Origin: CAVSWN01 sp046728115
Lineage (GTDB): Bacteria > Acidobacteriota > Vicinamibacteria > Vicinamibacterales > CAVVIG01
DNA length: 6,724 nt
Assembly (NCBI GenBank): GCA_046728115.1
Contig: JBKPDW010000263.1
Location: 1-6,724, forward strand
Reading direction: 5' to 3'
Positions within the stretch are counted from its first letter, which is position 1; each line of letters begins with the position of its first letter. Shown in pieces: positions 1 to 6,664 of this stretch. The notes under the pieces are model-generated. The model saw only the letters and a program-made list of their open reading frames with translations. It was not told the origin of the DNA and did not search any database. A program made the position numbers and the translations under genes.

Positions 1-51
1 ACTGCGTCGCACGTGCGCCTCGATCCCCGCGAAGTCTGGCCGATCGCTCAT
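1..51 (-). CDS. Unidentified protein, N-terminal 17 codons only
   Basis: A gene starts with ATG at position 51 and runs off the left edge. The visible N-terminus reads MSDRPDFAGIEAHVRRS. The start is supported by a four-base ATGA overlap with the stop of the DUF4330-like gene upstream (its TGA is 50-48) and by a purine-rich AAAGGGGA stretch four bases before the ATG, which can act as a ribosome binding site. The short hydrophilic N-terminus shows no signal peptide. Too little is visible to name a family. By position it is probably co-translated with the upstream membrane-protein genes, so a role in the same surface-polysaccharide process is possible but is only inference. Confidence 0.55.
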   Translation of the reverse strand, partial: MSDRPDFAGIEAHVRRS

Positions 52-1130
52 CTGTCCCCTTTGTGCTCCTCCACGGACACGACGGTTCCCGTTGCCAGAT
101 AGCGCGGCGTCGTCATCGAAAACGCCGCGCCAGGTTTGAGAGGTCGATTCCGATAGCGCCAGCCGTCATGCGCCTGATCGCCGCCCAAACGCAGGTGTGC
201 ATCAACGGCAGTTGCGACGCGCGGCCCAATGCCAGTGACGACCGCGGCACGATCGTCGAGCAACTGATCGCGATCGCCGCTCGCCATCAGTCCGAGCTCG
301 GGACCGCCGGCAAACCGCACAGTCACATCGAGAAGCCGGGGATCGCCGGCAGGCAGGACGTCCTCGACGACGAACGTCATGAAGGTCGCAGGTCCTGCCA
401 ACCGCAACTGCCCGTTGGCCGAAGGATACAGACCGCCAACCGTGCAGCCGCCGTCCGTCCCGTCTCCTACATCGCATTCAAGGACGAGAGAAGCGGCTCG
501 TTCGAAAATCCCCTCACGCGGAACGTCGAGACGCTCGCGCTGTGGATTTCCGGGCTGCACCAGCAGCGGAAAGCGACTCGGCACGACGGGACCGAGTGTG
601 GCGACGCGCACCCGCGGGTCTGCCGCCGACGGAAATGCGGCGCCCTCCTGCAAACCGTCAGCAACAGCCCGATCGAGATCGACCAGGCGTCCAACGGCTT
701 TGATCTGGTCGTGGCGCTGCCGGGCCGGGATCACGTACGCCTTGGGCGCCCGTGCCACTTCCTGACCCCCGTCGTACAGCGCGACGTCGTATACGCCCGG
801 CGGCATCGGACCGACGATCACGTCTGCGGAATTGGGATCCTCGAACGTGAAGCCGAGTGACGGCTCGGAGCCTATCCAGGCTCTCAGCATGGGTGTGAAT
901 CCGATCCCTTTGACCTTCAGCTTCGCCGCCGCGCGCAGCGGATTCGCGATGCGCTGCTCTTCTTTCGTCAACGTGACACGCGTCACCGATGTGATCTGCA
1001 CCTTCTTTGGATGAAACAACAGCCAGGTACCATATGCGAGCGGCAGCAGCACCAGCAGAAACGTCACCACCGCCGTATCGACCAGGTTGATCCGCCCGAA
1101 CAATCGGCCGCGATCGTCGACGACGGTCAA
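48..1130 (-). CDS. DUF4330-like membrane-anchored protein with IPT/TIG-like domain
   Basis: Encodes 360 residues from a TTG start at 1130. I chose this start because no ATG or GTG fits, a GGAG lies eight bases upstream, and the TTG overlaps the upstream stop as TTGA. The N-terminus (residues 6-18, DRGRLFGRINLVD) is the characteristic opening of DUF4330 proteins. It is followed by one membrane helix at about 19-39, so most of the protein should lie outside the cytoplasm. Residues about 45-134 look like an Ig-like IPT/TIG domain (LKVKGIGF, then PPGVYDVALYDGGQEV). The C-terminus (about 265-355, ending with LKPGAAFSMTTPRYLATGTV) again resembles DUF4330. At 360 residues it is longer than the DUF4330 proteins I know, which are often under 200. 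DUF4330 has no established reaction. Its place after two GT-C-like genes suggests an accessory part in polysaccharide assembly or export. The family call is from memory of the motif, fairly sure; the IPT/TIG call is less so. Confidence 0.78.
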   Translation of the reverse strand: MTVVDDRGRLFGRINLVDTAVVTFLLVLLPLAYGTWLLFHPKKVQITSVTRVTLTKEEQRIANPLRAAAKLKVKGIGFTPMLRAWIGSEPSLGFTFEDPNSADVIVGPMPPGVYDVALYDGGQEVARAPKAYVIPARQRHDQIKAVGRLVDLDRAVADGLQEGAAFPSAADPRVRVATLGPVVPSRFPLLVQPGNPQRERLDVPREGIFERAASLVLECDVGDGTDGGCTVGGLYPSANGQLRLAGPATFMTFVVEDVLPAGDPRLLDVTVRFAGGPELGLMASGDRDQLLDDRAAVVTGIGPRVATAVDAHLRLGGDQAHDGWRYRNRPLKPGAAFSMTTPRYLATGTVVSVEEHKGDR

Positions 1131-2545
1131 GAGGCGATCTCCGGTCCGATCCTCGGGTCGCCGAGGCCCAGCGAACGTGGCATCCGCGAGTTGGTGCCGG
1201 CACGCGCCGATCGGGTAACGACCCACTCCAGCGCAGCGCATGCACCGACCGCACTCAGCCACACGGCGATCACCATCACCATTCCGCGCAGCCGAACGAG
1301 AGTGCCGACGTTCCCGTTGGTCAACGCGAGCACGAGGCTTGTTGGAATCAGGTAGCCAAGAAACACTGCTGTCGCAGCGGCATCGCGCCGCCAGCCTGAA
1401 ACGATGCCGATTGGCAACACGGCGACGATGACGTACCAGACCAGCTGCTCGGGCACGTACGCGAGCTCGCGCATCGAGATCGCCTGCCACGGCAGCGGCG
1501 TGACGACAAAACTGACGATCGCGCGTACCACGTATCTCGCCGCTTCATCGGGTGTGAGCCTCAACGTCGACGAATTCGGGTCCTGAACGCGATAGTAGAA
1601 CCCGTCATCGAGCAGCTTGTAACCGTGGCCGAGCGTAAAGACGTGCCCCGCGTGAATCTTTGCGGACTCTCCGAGTCCCGCCAGCAACGGCGCCTGCACG
1701 GCCGGTCGCGTCAGCAGAAACAGAACGACCGCTCCGGCCGCTGCTGCGAGAGGCAAGTATCGCCTGGGTCGACGAAAGACGATGACGAGTGCGGTCGCAA
1801 TCGCCCATCCAAGCATGCCGATCCCGAAGGTCTTGTGACGAACGCCTTCCATCACGACCAGTGCGCCGGCCGCCAGGAGCGCTGCACCAAGCCGGCTGCA
1901 TATCGGCCCGCTCGAGCGCAGCGAATGCGATGCCAGCATCAGAAACAGGGCGGTGCAGAGGAAATACAGTGGCTCCTTCAGCAGAGACGCCGACCAGACG
2001 AAGAACGATGGGAGAAACAGCACGATGGTCAGAGCCGCGAACGCGGGCAGGCGCCCAAAGGCCGATCGCGCGAAGCGGAACAGAACGAAGGCACCTGAGA
2101 GAAACATCAGCCCGTTCAGAAGCCTGATGCTGTACGGAACCGGTCCGAAGAGCACTTGCAGAACCGTCAGCAGCGCCACATAGCTGTTGGCGCCGTACAT
2201 GTCGCCGGCGACGAACGAGTCGAACTTGTTGGTCGGAACGCCGACGAGGAGGTCGCGCGCCCGCAGCGCGCGCGAGAGACCGTATGCGCCGTCACCGCTC
2301 AGCTCACCGAGCCACTGGTCATGGTGATAGGGAATGTTCTTGAAGAACAGCAGCACGACGAACAGCAGTCGGAGCGCGATCGCCAGCGAGAGCAAGACGC
2401 CGATGATCCTACGCTCGCCCGCCGGCAGACCGCGTCGTCCAATGACCGCCATCAGCGCGCCGAGGGCCACCACCCATACAGTCAGCGGCGTGGCTGTGTA
2501 CGCAACCGCAAGCGCAAGTCCCAGCGCGACGCTCAAGACAAACAT
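1127..2545 (-). CDS. Polytopic membrane protein, GT-C-type glycosyltransferase or polysaccharide polymerase-like
   Basis: Encodes 472 residues from ATG 2545; GTG 2560 is a possible alternative start. I read about ten or more membrane helices, beginning at residue 1-35 and ending near 445. After the second hydrophobic block comes an acidic stretch (residues 84-95, GDGAYGLSRALR) resembling the Asp-bearing first extracytoplasmic loop of PMT_2/ArnT-like GT-C enzymes. Next come a block ending in SASLLKEPL (185-193) and a C-terminal GNVGTLVRLRG (411-421), both patterns I associate with membrane glycosyltransferases and O-unit polymerases of polysaccharide clusters. A large extracytoplasmic loop is likely at about 283-338. 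Enzymes of this class use polyprenyl-phosphate-linked sugars on the outer face of the inner membrane. The gene follows a related membrane gene after 106 bases, and its stop overlaps the next start. Exact activity and substrate are unknown; the class call is inference from topology and short motifs. Confidence 0.72.
   Translation of the reverse strand: MFVLSVALGLALAVAYTATPLTVWVVALGALMAVIGRRGLPAGERRIIGVLLSLAIALRLLFVVLLFFKNIPYHHDQWLGELSGDGAYGLSRALRARDLLVGVPTNKFDSFVAGDMYGANSYVALLTVLQVLFGPVPYSIRLLNGLMFLSGAFVLFRFARSAFGRLPAFAALTIVLFLPSFFVWSASLLKEPLYFLCTALFLMLASHSLRSSGPICSRLGAALLAAGALVVMEGVRHKTFGIGMLGWAIATALVIVFRRPRRYLPLAAAAGAVVLFLLTRPAVQAPLLAGLGESAKIHAGHVFTLGHGYKLLDDGFYYRVQDPNSSTLRLTPDEAARYVVRAIVSFVVTPLPWQAISMRELAYVPEQLVWYVIVAVLPIGIVSGWRRDAAATAVFLGYLIPTSLVLALTNGNVGTLVRLRGMVMVIAVWLSAVGACAALEWVVTRSARAGTNSRMPRSLGLGDPRIGPEIAS
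1139..1142 (-). promoter_or_regulatory. Ribosome binding site fixing the TTG start of the DUF4330-like gene
   Basis: GGAG on the minus strand lies eight bases before the TTG at 1130. It sits inside the last codons of the upstream membrane-protein gene, and the start overlaps that gene's stop (TTGA, 1130-1127). This arrangement favours translational coupling and makes TTG the most likely start despite being a rare start codon. Confidence 0.6.
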
Positions 2546-2651
2546 CGTCGAATTGCCCACGAGCTGGTGGGGCGTCCACGACGAATCACTGCGGCCCTCA
2601 TGGAGAACGCAAAGGCCGCCAGGACCGTACTGGAGAACTTCGCGCAGGTTA
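2546..2651. other. Short intergenic spacer, no clear signal
   Basis: This 106-base gap is the longest non-coding stretch in the left operon. On the minus strand it holds a weak inverted repeat (GCGGCC and GGCCGC, 17-base loop, at about 2622-2594) with no T-run, so it does not look like an intrinsic terminator. I see no convincing -35/-10 pair. If GTG 2560 is the true start of the next gene, the gap shrinks to 91 bases. Confidence 0.4.
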
Positions 2652-4028
2652 TCACGGCTGCGCGAACGCGAGCATCGACGCGCTGACGGCATCCTGCAGC
2701 AGCGTTGTGCCGAGGACGAGCATGATCGCGACCCTGCTTTGGAGGCGTGCGCAGACAAATGCCGCCGGCACCTGCATGAAGCACGCGAAGAAAATCCACA
2801 GCCGGACGACCTCGCCGCGATTGATGCCGGCGAGATCGGTCGCGAGCAGCGCGACGGTGGTGCCGAGGCAGAACGCCGCCAGACGACCGTGAGTGCCGCC
2901 GGCGCGGAGCTGCGCCGGGACAGCCGCGCCGATGGCGCGCCATCCGAACACCACTGCCTGGCAAATCCCGGCGCCGAAAGCCAGATCCAGCAGGTTGCGC
3001 GCGACCCAGGATCCGTACGGCCGCCTGACGCGCCTGTTGAATTCCACCGCATCCGCCGCCACCGCGCGGAGCGTCGTCACCAGATCGAATCGGTAGACGA
3101 TGAGCATCACTACGTACGAACAGACGAATGCAAGCATGACGACGCCGCTCATAGCGAGAACGAATCGCCAGCTCACCTCGCCGCGCGACAGCGCATAGCC
3201 GGTCAGGAACGCAAAGAACAAGCTCATCACCGCAGGCGTCGGCTCGAAAAAAATGATGACGTAGGAGAGGATGCCGAGCGCGATCGCGTATTTCAGCTCG
3301 CGTGACACCAACAGCCGCACCCAGCACCACGCGCAAGCGAGGACGAACACGGGCGTGACGGTGTTGAGCACCGGGAACAACAGAAACCTCGCCGGCACGA
3401 ACAGGTAAAAGATCAGCGACGCAAGCGCCGTTTCGCGATCGCCCACGTAGTCGCGCACGAAGAGGTACAGAAATACGCCGCCAAGATTCGAGACCACCAC
3501 GATCAGCCAGCCCAGGACCGCGGGACGCGCCGATACGACTTCGAGCGCGTAGGTCAGCATGATCTTGCCCGGCATGTTGGTTCGCGGGTGCTCGGGCAGC
3601 GTCGGCCGCAGGCGATTGAAATCGCGCAGCAGCGCCGACCCTCGATACTTCAGCGTCGGTTCGTAAAAACCGTTCGACCCGTCGCCGACCACCATGGCTT
3701 CCATCGTGTACGGCGTCAGTCCGCGCAAAACGCCCTGCGACAACAAACCTACCGCCAGCCACATCACGACCAGGGACCATTGGCGTCGCTGCACTTCCGC
3801 GAGCGGCAGCATCACCGGAACTGCACAACACGCCGCGACGATCAGGCAGATGACAAGCGATCGAGGTTGGAAACGGTAGAGGTAGCCGTAGACCCAGCCG
3901 CCGCTGTGAGATCCGAGGACGAAGGTCCGAGCGGCGATACGCGCGGAGATACCCAGTGACAGCAGCGATCCTGCGATGACCGCCGCCCACAATCCGCGAT
4001 GCGGTCTATCGGTCGATTCCGTGTGCAC
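2652..4028 (-). CDS. Polytopic membrane protein, GT-C-like glycosyltransferase
   Basis: Encodes 458 residues from GTG 4028. The frame stays open to an ATG at 4172, but that extension is hydrophilic and lies opposite the plus-strand gene, so I prefer the GTG, which puts a 12-residue cytoplasmic tail before the first helix (13-28). About ten helices follow: for example 57-76, 84-101, 168-191, 202-220, 223-240, 246-261, 266-281, 288-312, 344-363, 383-399 and 408-428. A long extracytoplasmic loop at 102-155 contains RPTLPEHPRTNMPGK, comparable to the His-Pro-Pro-Gly loop of some GT-C-type families. FEPTPAV (261-267) and NRGEVVRLW (403-411) are further conserved-looking patches; the latter resembles a GE-x-x-R motif near the C-terminus of such proteins. 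Predicted role: sugar transfer from a polyprenyl-phosphate donor at the outer face of the inner membrane. Substrate unknown. It probably leads the left operon. Confidence 0.68.
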   Translation of the reverse strand: MHTESTDRPHRGLWAAVIAGSLLSLGISARIAARTFVLGSHSGGWVYGYLYRFQPRSLVICLIVAACCAVPVMLPLAEVQRRQWSLVVMWLAVGLLSQGVLRGLTPYTMEAMVVGDGSNGFYEPTLKYRGSALLRDFNRLRPTLPEHPRTNMPGKIMLTYALEVVSARPAVLGWLIVVVSNLGGVFLYLFVRDYVGDRETALASLIFYLFVPARFLLFPVLNTVTPVFVLACAWCWVRLLVSRELKYAIALGILSYVIIFFEPTPAVMSLFFAFLTGYALSRGEVSWRFVLAMSGVVMLAFVCSYVVMLIVYRFDLVTTLRAVAADAVEFNRRVRRPYGSWVARNLLDLAFGAGICQAVVFGWRAIGAAVPAQLRAGGTHGRLAAFCLGTTVALLATDLAGINRGEVVRLWIFFACFMQVPAAFVCARLQSRVAIMLVLGTTLLQDAVSASMLAFAQP

Positions 4029-4041
4029 CAGGGAGGCCGGT

Positions 4042-4050
4042 AGTGTAGCA
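4042..4050 (-). promoter_or_regulatory. Possible extended -10 element driving the left operon
   Basis: On the minus strand the sequence reads TGCTACACT: an extended TG-n motif followed by TACACT, four of six matches to the TATAAT consensus. It ends 13 bases before the GTG at 4028, so transcription would start near 4035 and leave a leader of only a few bases. I find no good -35 at the normal 16-18 base spacing; a TTGACG lies only 10 bases upstream. The element falls in the short gap between two divergent genes, which is where a promoter is expected. Confidence 0.35.
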
Positions 4051-4062
4051 TCCAGCTCGTCA

Positions 4063-4551
4063 ATGCGTCGTTCACCGTCCTCGAGGGCGGCGTTCGCGCC
4101 GATTGCCGCGGTCGCCGTACTCGCGATCACCTCGGGCCTGCCACTGAGATGGGGTCCGTTGTACATCGCCACTGCCGGGCTCGCGTCGGCCGCGATCTAT
4201 GCAGTGCGTGCTCGACAGCGAACCGCGGACGTTGCGACGGCGGCCGCGTGCAGCATCGTTCTCATCGGAACAATCGTTCTCGGCTATGCCGCATATGCGC
4301 TCGAGCATACGGGCGTGTTCGGTGCATTGAATCGGCTCGCGTACCCGTTTCTCGTCGCGACCGGGTTGCGCGTGAACGGCGGCGCGTGCCGGCTGATGCT
4401 GTGCGCGCTCGTGAGTGTGGTCCCGCTTGCGTTCCGCGAAGCCGCCGAGCCGAGCTCAGCGAGCGAACCCGCCGTGCTCGGCGCGGGCCTTGTTGGCGTG
4501 AACGAACTGCGCGAGCGCGTCCTTCCAGGAGCGCATTTCGATTCCCGCTGA
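4063..4551 (+). CDS. Unrecognised small membrane protein, the only plus-strand gene
   Basis: Encodes 162 residues from ATG 4063. I do not recognise the family. Hydrophobic segments lie at about 10-25, 31-48, 57-81, 92-102 and 110-124. The basic patches at 2-8 (RRSPSSR) and 48-53 (VRARQR) suit a positive-inside membrane protein with three or four helices. The last 35 residues are polar. About three quarters of third codon positions are G or C, as expected of real genes here, and none of the three opposite-strand frames gives a plausible protein at 4173-4455. The frame stays open back to ATG 3976, but that part is antisense to the GT-C-like gene and looks non-coding; GTG 4021 is another option. 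No clear ribosome binding site precedes ATG 4063. Its 3' end overlaps the convergent rmlD gene by 96 bp. It could be an intact gene of its own or a remnant of a larger membrane protein. Confidence 0.6.
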   Translation: MRRSPSSRAAFAPIAAVAVLAITSGLPLRWGPLYIATAGLASAAIYAVRARQRTADVATAAACSIVLIGTIVLGYAAYALEHTGVFGALNRLAYPFLVATGLRVNGGACRLMLCALVSVVPLAFREAAEPSSASEPAVLGAGLVGVNELRERVLPGAHFDSR

Positions 4552-5337
4552 TCGCAGTTTTTCGTTGGACAGCGCGCAGTAGAGCGGCCGGTTGGCGCGA
4601 AGCGCCACATCCGCCATCCGCACCGGCGTCAGTCGGGGCTCGACGCCGATCTGCTTCGCGAGCTCCAGTGCGAACTGGAGCCAGGTGCAGCATCCGGAAT
4701 TCACGCAATGGTACAGCCCGGGCGCGGGTTGAGATTCGATGAGCTGTCTGACGGCGTGGGCTGCGTCGGGGATGTAGGTCGGTGAAACCGTCCGGTCCTC
4801 GAACACGCTCGGCGATCCGCCAGCGAGCAGCGTGGTCATGATGCTCGCCACGCTGCCTCTCGGCGGGGCGCCGTTCGGCGAGGCACCAAACAAGCTCTCG
4901 ACGCGAAGAACGTACGCGCGTGGAACGTCGAGCGCGAACCACTCCCCCAGCAGCTTCGACGTGGCGTAGACGCTCCTGGGATTCGGCCGATCGGTTTCGG
5001 TGTAGGGCTGCGTGGCCCGGCCATCGAAAACGAAGTCGCTGCTGAAATGGATGAGCGAGGCCCCGACCGTGTCCGCCGCGCGCGCAAGCGCTTTGACCGC
5101 AAACGCGTTGAGATCCAGCGCCTCCACCGGATGATCCTCGGCGCCGTCGACGTTGTTGTATGCCGCGCCGTTGACGATGACGTCGGGCCGCGCTTTCTCC
5201 ATGGCGATCGCGACGGCAACGTCATCGGTGACATCGAGATCCGCGCGCCTGAAACCAAGCGTGTCGTGATGAGGTGCGCACTCGTGAAGAATGGCGGCCC
5301 CGAGTTGCCCGCGTGCGCCAACGATGGCGATTCGCAC
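4456..5337 (-). CDS. rfbD: dTDP-4-dehydrorhamnose reductase (RmlD family)
   Basis: Encodes 293 residues, the usual length for RmlD, the cytoplasmic NAD(P)H-dependent enzyme that reduces dTDP-4-dehydro-L-rhamnose to dTDP-L-rhamnose, the last step of rhamnose donor synthesis. The extended-SDR fold is clear: the nucleotide-binding GARGQLG at 7-13, VNGAAYNNVDGAE at 55-67 (the family's N-A-A-A-Y-T-x-V-D motif), SSDFVFDG at 99-106, and catalytic Tyr124 and Lys128 in YATSK. The C-terminal RPLYCALSNEKL and W271 are also typical. The usual STD triad reads SSD, so Ser100 replaces the catalytic Thr, a conservative change. The GTG start at 5337 lies one base after the symporter stop with a GGAG six bases upstream; the open frame to ATG 5412 lies inside the symporter gene. 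No rmlA, rmlB or rmlC is visible. A related nucleotide-sugar reductase of the same SDR branch is the main alternative. Confidence 0.88.
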   Translation of the reverse strand: MRIAIVGARGQLGAAILHECAPHHDTLGFRRADLDVTDDVAVAIAMEKARPDVIVNGAAYNNVDGAEDHPVEALDLNAFAVKALARAADTVGASLIHFSSDFVFDGRATQPYTETDRPNPRSVYATSKLLGEWFALDVPRAYVLRVESLFGASPNGAPPRGSVASIMTTLLAGGSPSVFEDRTVSPTYIPDAAHAVRQLIESQPAPGLYHCVNSGCCTWLQFALELAKQIGVEPRLTPVRMADVALRANRPLYCALSNEKLRSAGIEMRSWKDALAQFVHANKARAEHGGFAR

Positions 5338-5338
5338 G

Positions 5339-6664
5339 TCAGTCTCCGGGCACCGGCCGGTAGAGCGTGGCCGGAAGCTCGGTGTTCCGCTCGAATGCTC
5401 GCAGCCGCGCATCGTCGAACACGCCTTCCCAGCGCGCGACGACGGCCGCCGCGATGCAGTTGCCCATCACGTTCACCGCCGTGCGGCCCATGTCCATCAC
5501 CTGATCGATGCCCAGCAGAATGGCTGCGCCTTCGAGCGGCAAGCCGAACTGAGTCAGGGTCGCGGTCAATACCACCAGAGCCGATCGTGGGACGCCGGCG
5601 ACGCCTTTGCTGGTCAGCATCAGCGTCAGCATCATCACGATCTGCTGGCCAACCGTCAGGTGCATGCCGGCGAGCTGCGCGACGAACACGCTCGCGAGCG
5701 ACAGATAGAGCGTCGTGCCGTCGAGATTGAAGCTGTACCCGGTCGGCAGCACGAAGCTGACGATGTTCTTCGGCACGCCGAAGCGTTCCATCACCTCGAG
5801 CGCCTTCGGCAACGCCGCCTCCGAGCTCGCGGTGGTGAAAGCAATCAGGAATGGCTCGCGGATCGCTTTGACGAACGTCAGGAACGGCACGCGGATCAGA
5901 TACGACACGCCGCCGACGACGATGAGGACGAAGATCACGAGACCGAAATACATCAGTGCGATCAGCTTGCCGAGTGTGAAGAGGATCCCGAAGCCTTTCG
6001 CTCCGACCGTCGCGGCGATGGCCGCGAAGACGCCGATGGGCGCAAACGCCATCACATAGCCGGTCACCTTGAACATCGCGTGCGCGGTGCTGTCCATGAT
6101 GTCGAGAATCGGCTTCCCTTTCGCGCCGATTGCCGCCACGCCAATGCCGAAGAACAGCGAGAACACGACCAGCTGCAGGATGTCGCCTCGCGCCATCGCA
6201 TCGACAACCGAGGTCGGAAACAGATGCAGGAAGATGTCCCAGGCGTGCTGCTGGTTCTGCACCATCGCCGCGGCGGCGCTCGTGTCCGCGCCGATGGGCA
6301 TTGCCTGACCTGCGCCCGGTTCGAAAACGTTCACCAGTGCCAGGCCGAGGAACAACGCAATCGTCGTCGCGATTTCGAAGTAGACGATCGCCTTCACGCC
6401 GATACGTCCCATCGCTTTCAAGTCGCCCGTGCCGGCGACGCCGATCACGAGCGTCGAGAACAGAAGGGGCGCGATGATCATCTTGATCATGCGCAGGAAC
6501 GCATCGGCGAGCGGCCTCAAGCCGACGCCGAGCGACGGCCAGAGCCAGCCCACAGCGATACCGATCAACAGACCGATGAAGATCTGGACCGTGAGATTCA
6601 GTCGCCGCCGGCCTGGCGGTCTGGCGACCGAAGAAGACGCCGCAGCCGGCGCATCGTGGATCAT
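5339..6664 (-). CDS. Dicarboxylate/amino acid:cation symporter (DAACS/SDF family)
   Basis: Encodes 441 residues, the normal length for this inner-membrane family (GltP, GltT, DctA), which takes up acidic amino acids or C4-dicarboxylates with protons or sodium. Visible hallmarks are the HP1 serine motif TASSEAALP (278-286), PTGYSFNLDGTTLY (307-320, the NMDGT motif as NLDGT), the HP2 region TSKGVAGVP (351-359) and the TM8 signature DQVMDMGRTAVNVMGN (387-402). Aligned by eye to GltPh, Asp391, Arg394 and Thr395 match the residues that bind the amino group and side-chain carboxylate of aspartate, which favours glutamate or aspartate over succinate. Asn402 replaces the GltPh Asp405 of a sodium site, hinting at proton coupling. 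PTGYSFNLDG itself is DctA-like, so substrate stays open. The start is ATG 6664, with GGAG seven bases upstream and an ATGA overlap with the preceding stop. The first 20 residues are a polar cytoplasmic tail. Confidence 0.93.
   Translation of the reverse strand: MIHDAPAAASSSVARPPGRRRLNLTVQIFIGLLIGIAVGWLWPSLGVGLRPLADAFLRMIKMIIAPLLFSTLVIGVAGTGDLKAMGRIGVKAIVYFEIATTIALFLGLALVNVFEPGAGQAMPIGADTSAAAAMVQNQQHAWDIFLHLFPTSVVDAMARGDILQLVVFSLFFGIGVAAIGAKGKPILDIMDSTAHAMFKVTGYVMAFAPIGVFAAIAATVGAKGFGILFTLGKLIALMYFGLVIFVLIVVGGVSYLIRVPFLTFVKAIREPFLIAFTTASSEAALPKALEVMERFGVPKNIVSFVLPTGYSFNLDGTTLYLSLASVFVAQLAGMHLTVGQQIVMMLTLMLTSKGVAGVPRSALVVLTATLTQFGLPLEGAAILLGIDQVMDMGRTAVNVMGNCIAAAVVARWEGVFDDARLRAFERNTELPATLYRPVPGD
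5344..5347 (-). promoter_or_regulatory. Ribosome binding site fixing the GTG start of rmlD
   Basis: GGAG on the minus strand ends six bases before the GTG at 5337 and lies within the last codons of the symporter gene. The symporter stop (TGA, 5341-5339) and the GTG are separated by a single C, so terminating ribosomes can reinitiate directly. This supports GTG over the earlier ATG at 5412. Confidence 0.65.

Noticed and set aside
1131..1490. N-terminal extension of the DUF4330-like protein to position 1490
   Set aside because: It runs antiparallel to nothing but overlaps the 3' part of the upstream gene in a shadow frame, reads as Arg-rich sequence, and a GGAG-TTG start at 1130 matches the family N-terminus.
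2594..2622. Inverted repeat between the two GT-C-like genes as a terminator
   Set aside because: Six-base stem with a 17-base loop and no following T-run; chance occurrence is likely in GC-rich DNA.
2334..3305. 323-residue plus-strand open frame
   Set aside because: Antisense to two membrane-protein genes; polar, His/Arg/Glu-rich translation expected from the complement of hydrophobic codons.
2533..3990. 485-residue minus-strand open frame over the first GT-C-like gene
   Set aside because: Arg-rich, non-membrane composition, offset by one frame from the clearly hydrophobic 2652-4028 product; a shadow frame.
4059..4066. TTGACG on the minus strand as a -35 box for the TACACT element
   Set aside because: Only 10 bases separate it from the -10-like hexamer, far short of the 16-18 a sigma-70 promoter needs.
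4029..4172. 48-residue N-terminal extension of the GT-C-like protein to ATG 4172
   Set aside because: The extension is hydrophilic and unlike a membrane-protein N-terminus, lies opposite the plus-strand gene, and contains the -10-like element. Not fully excluded.
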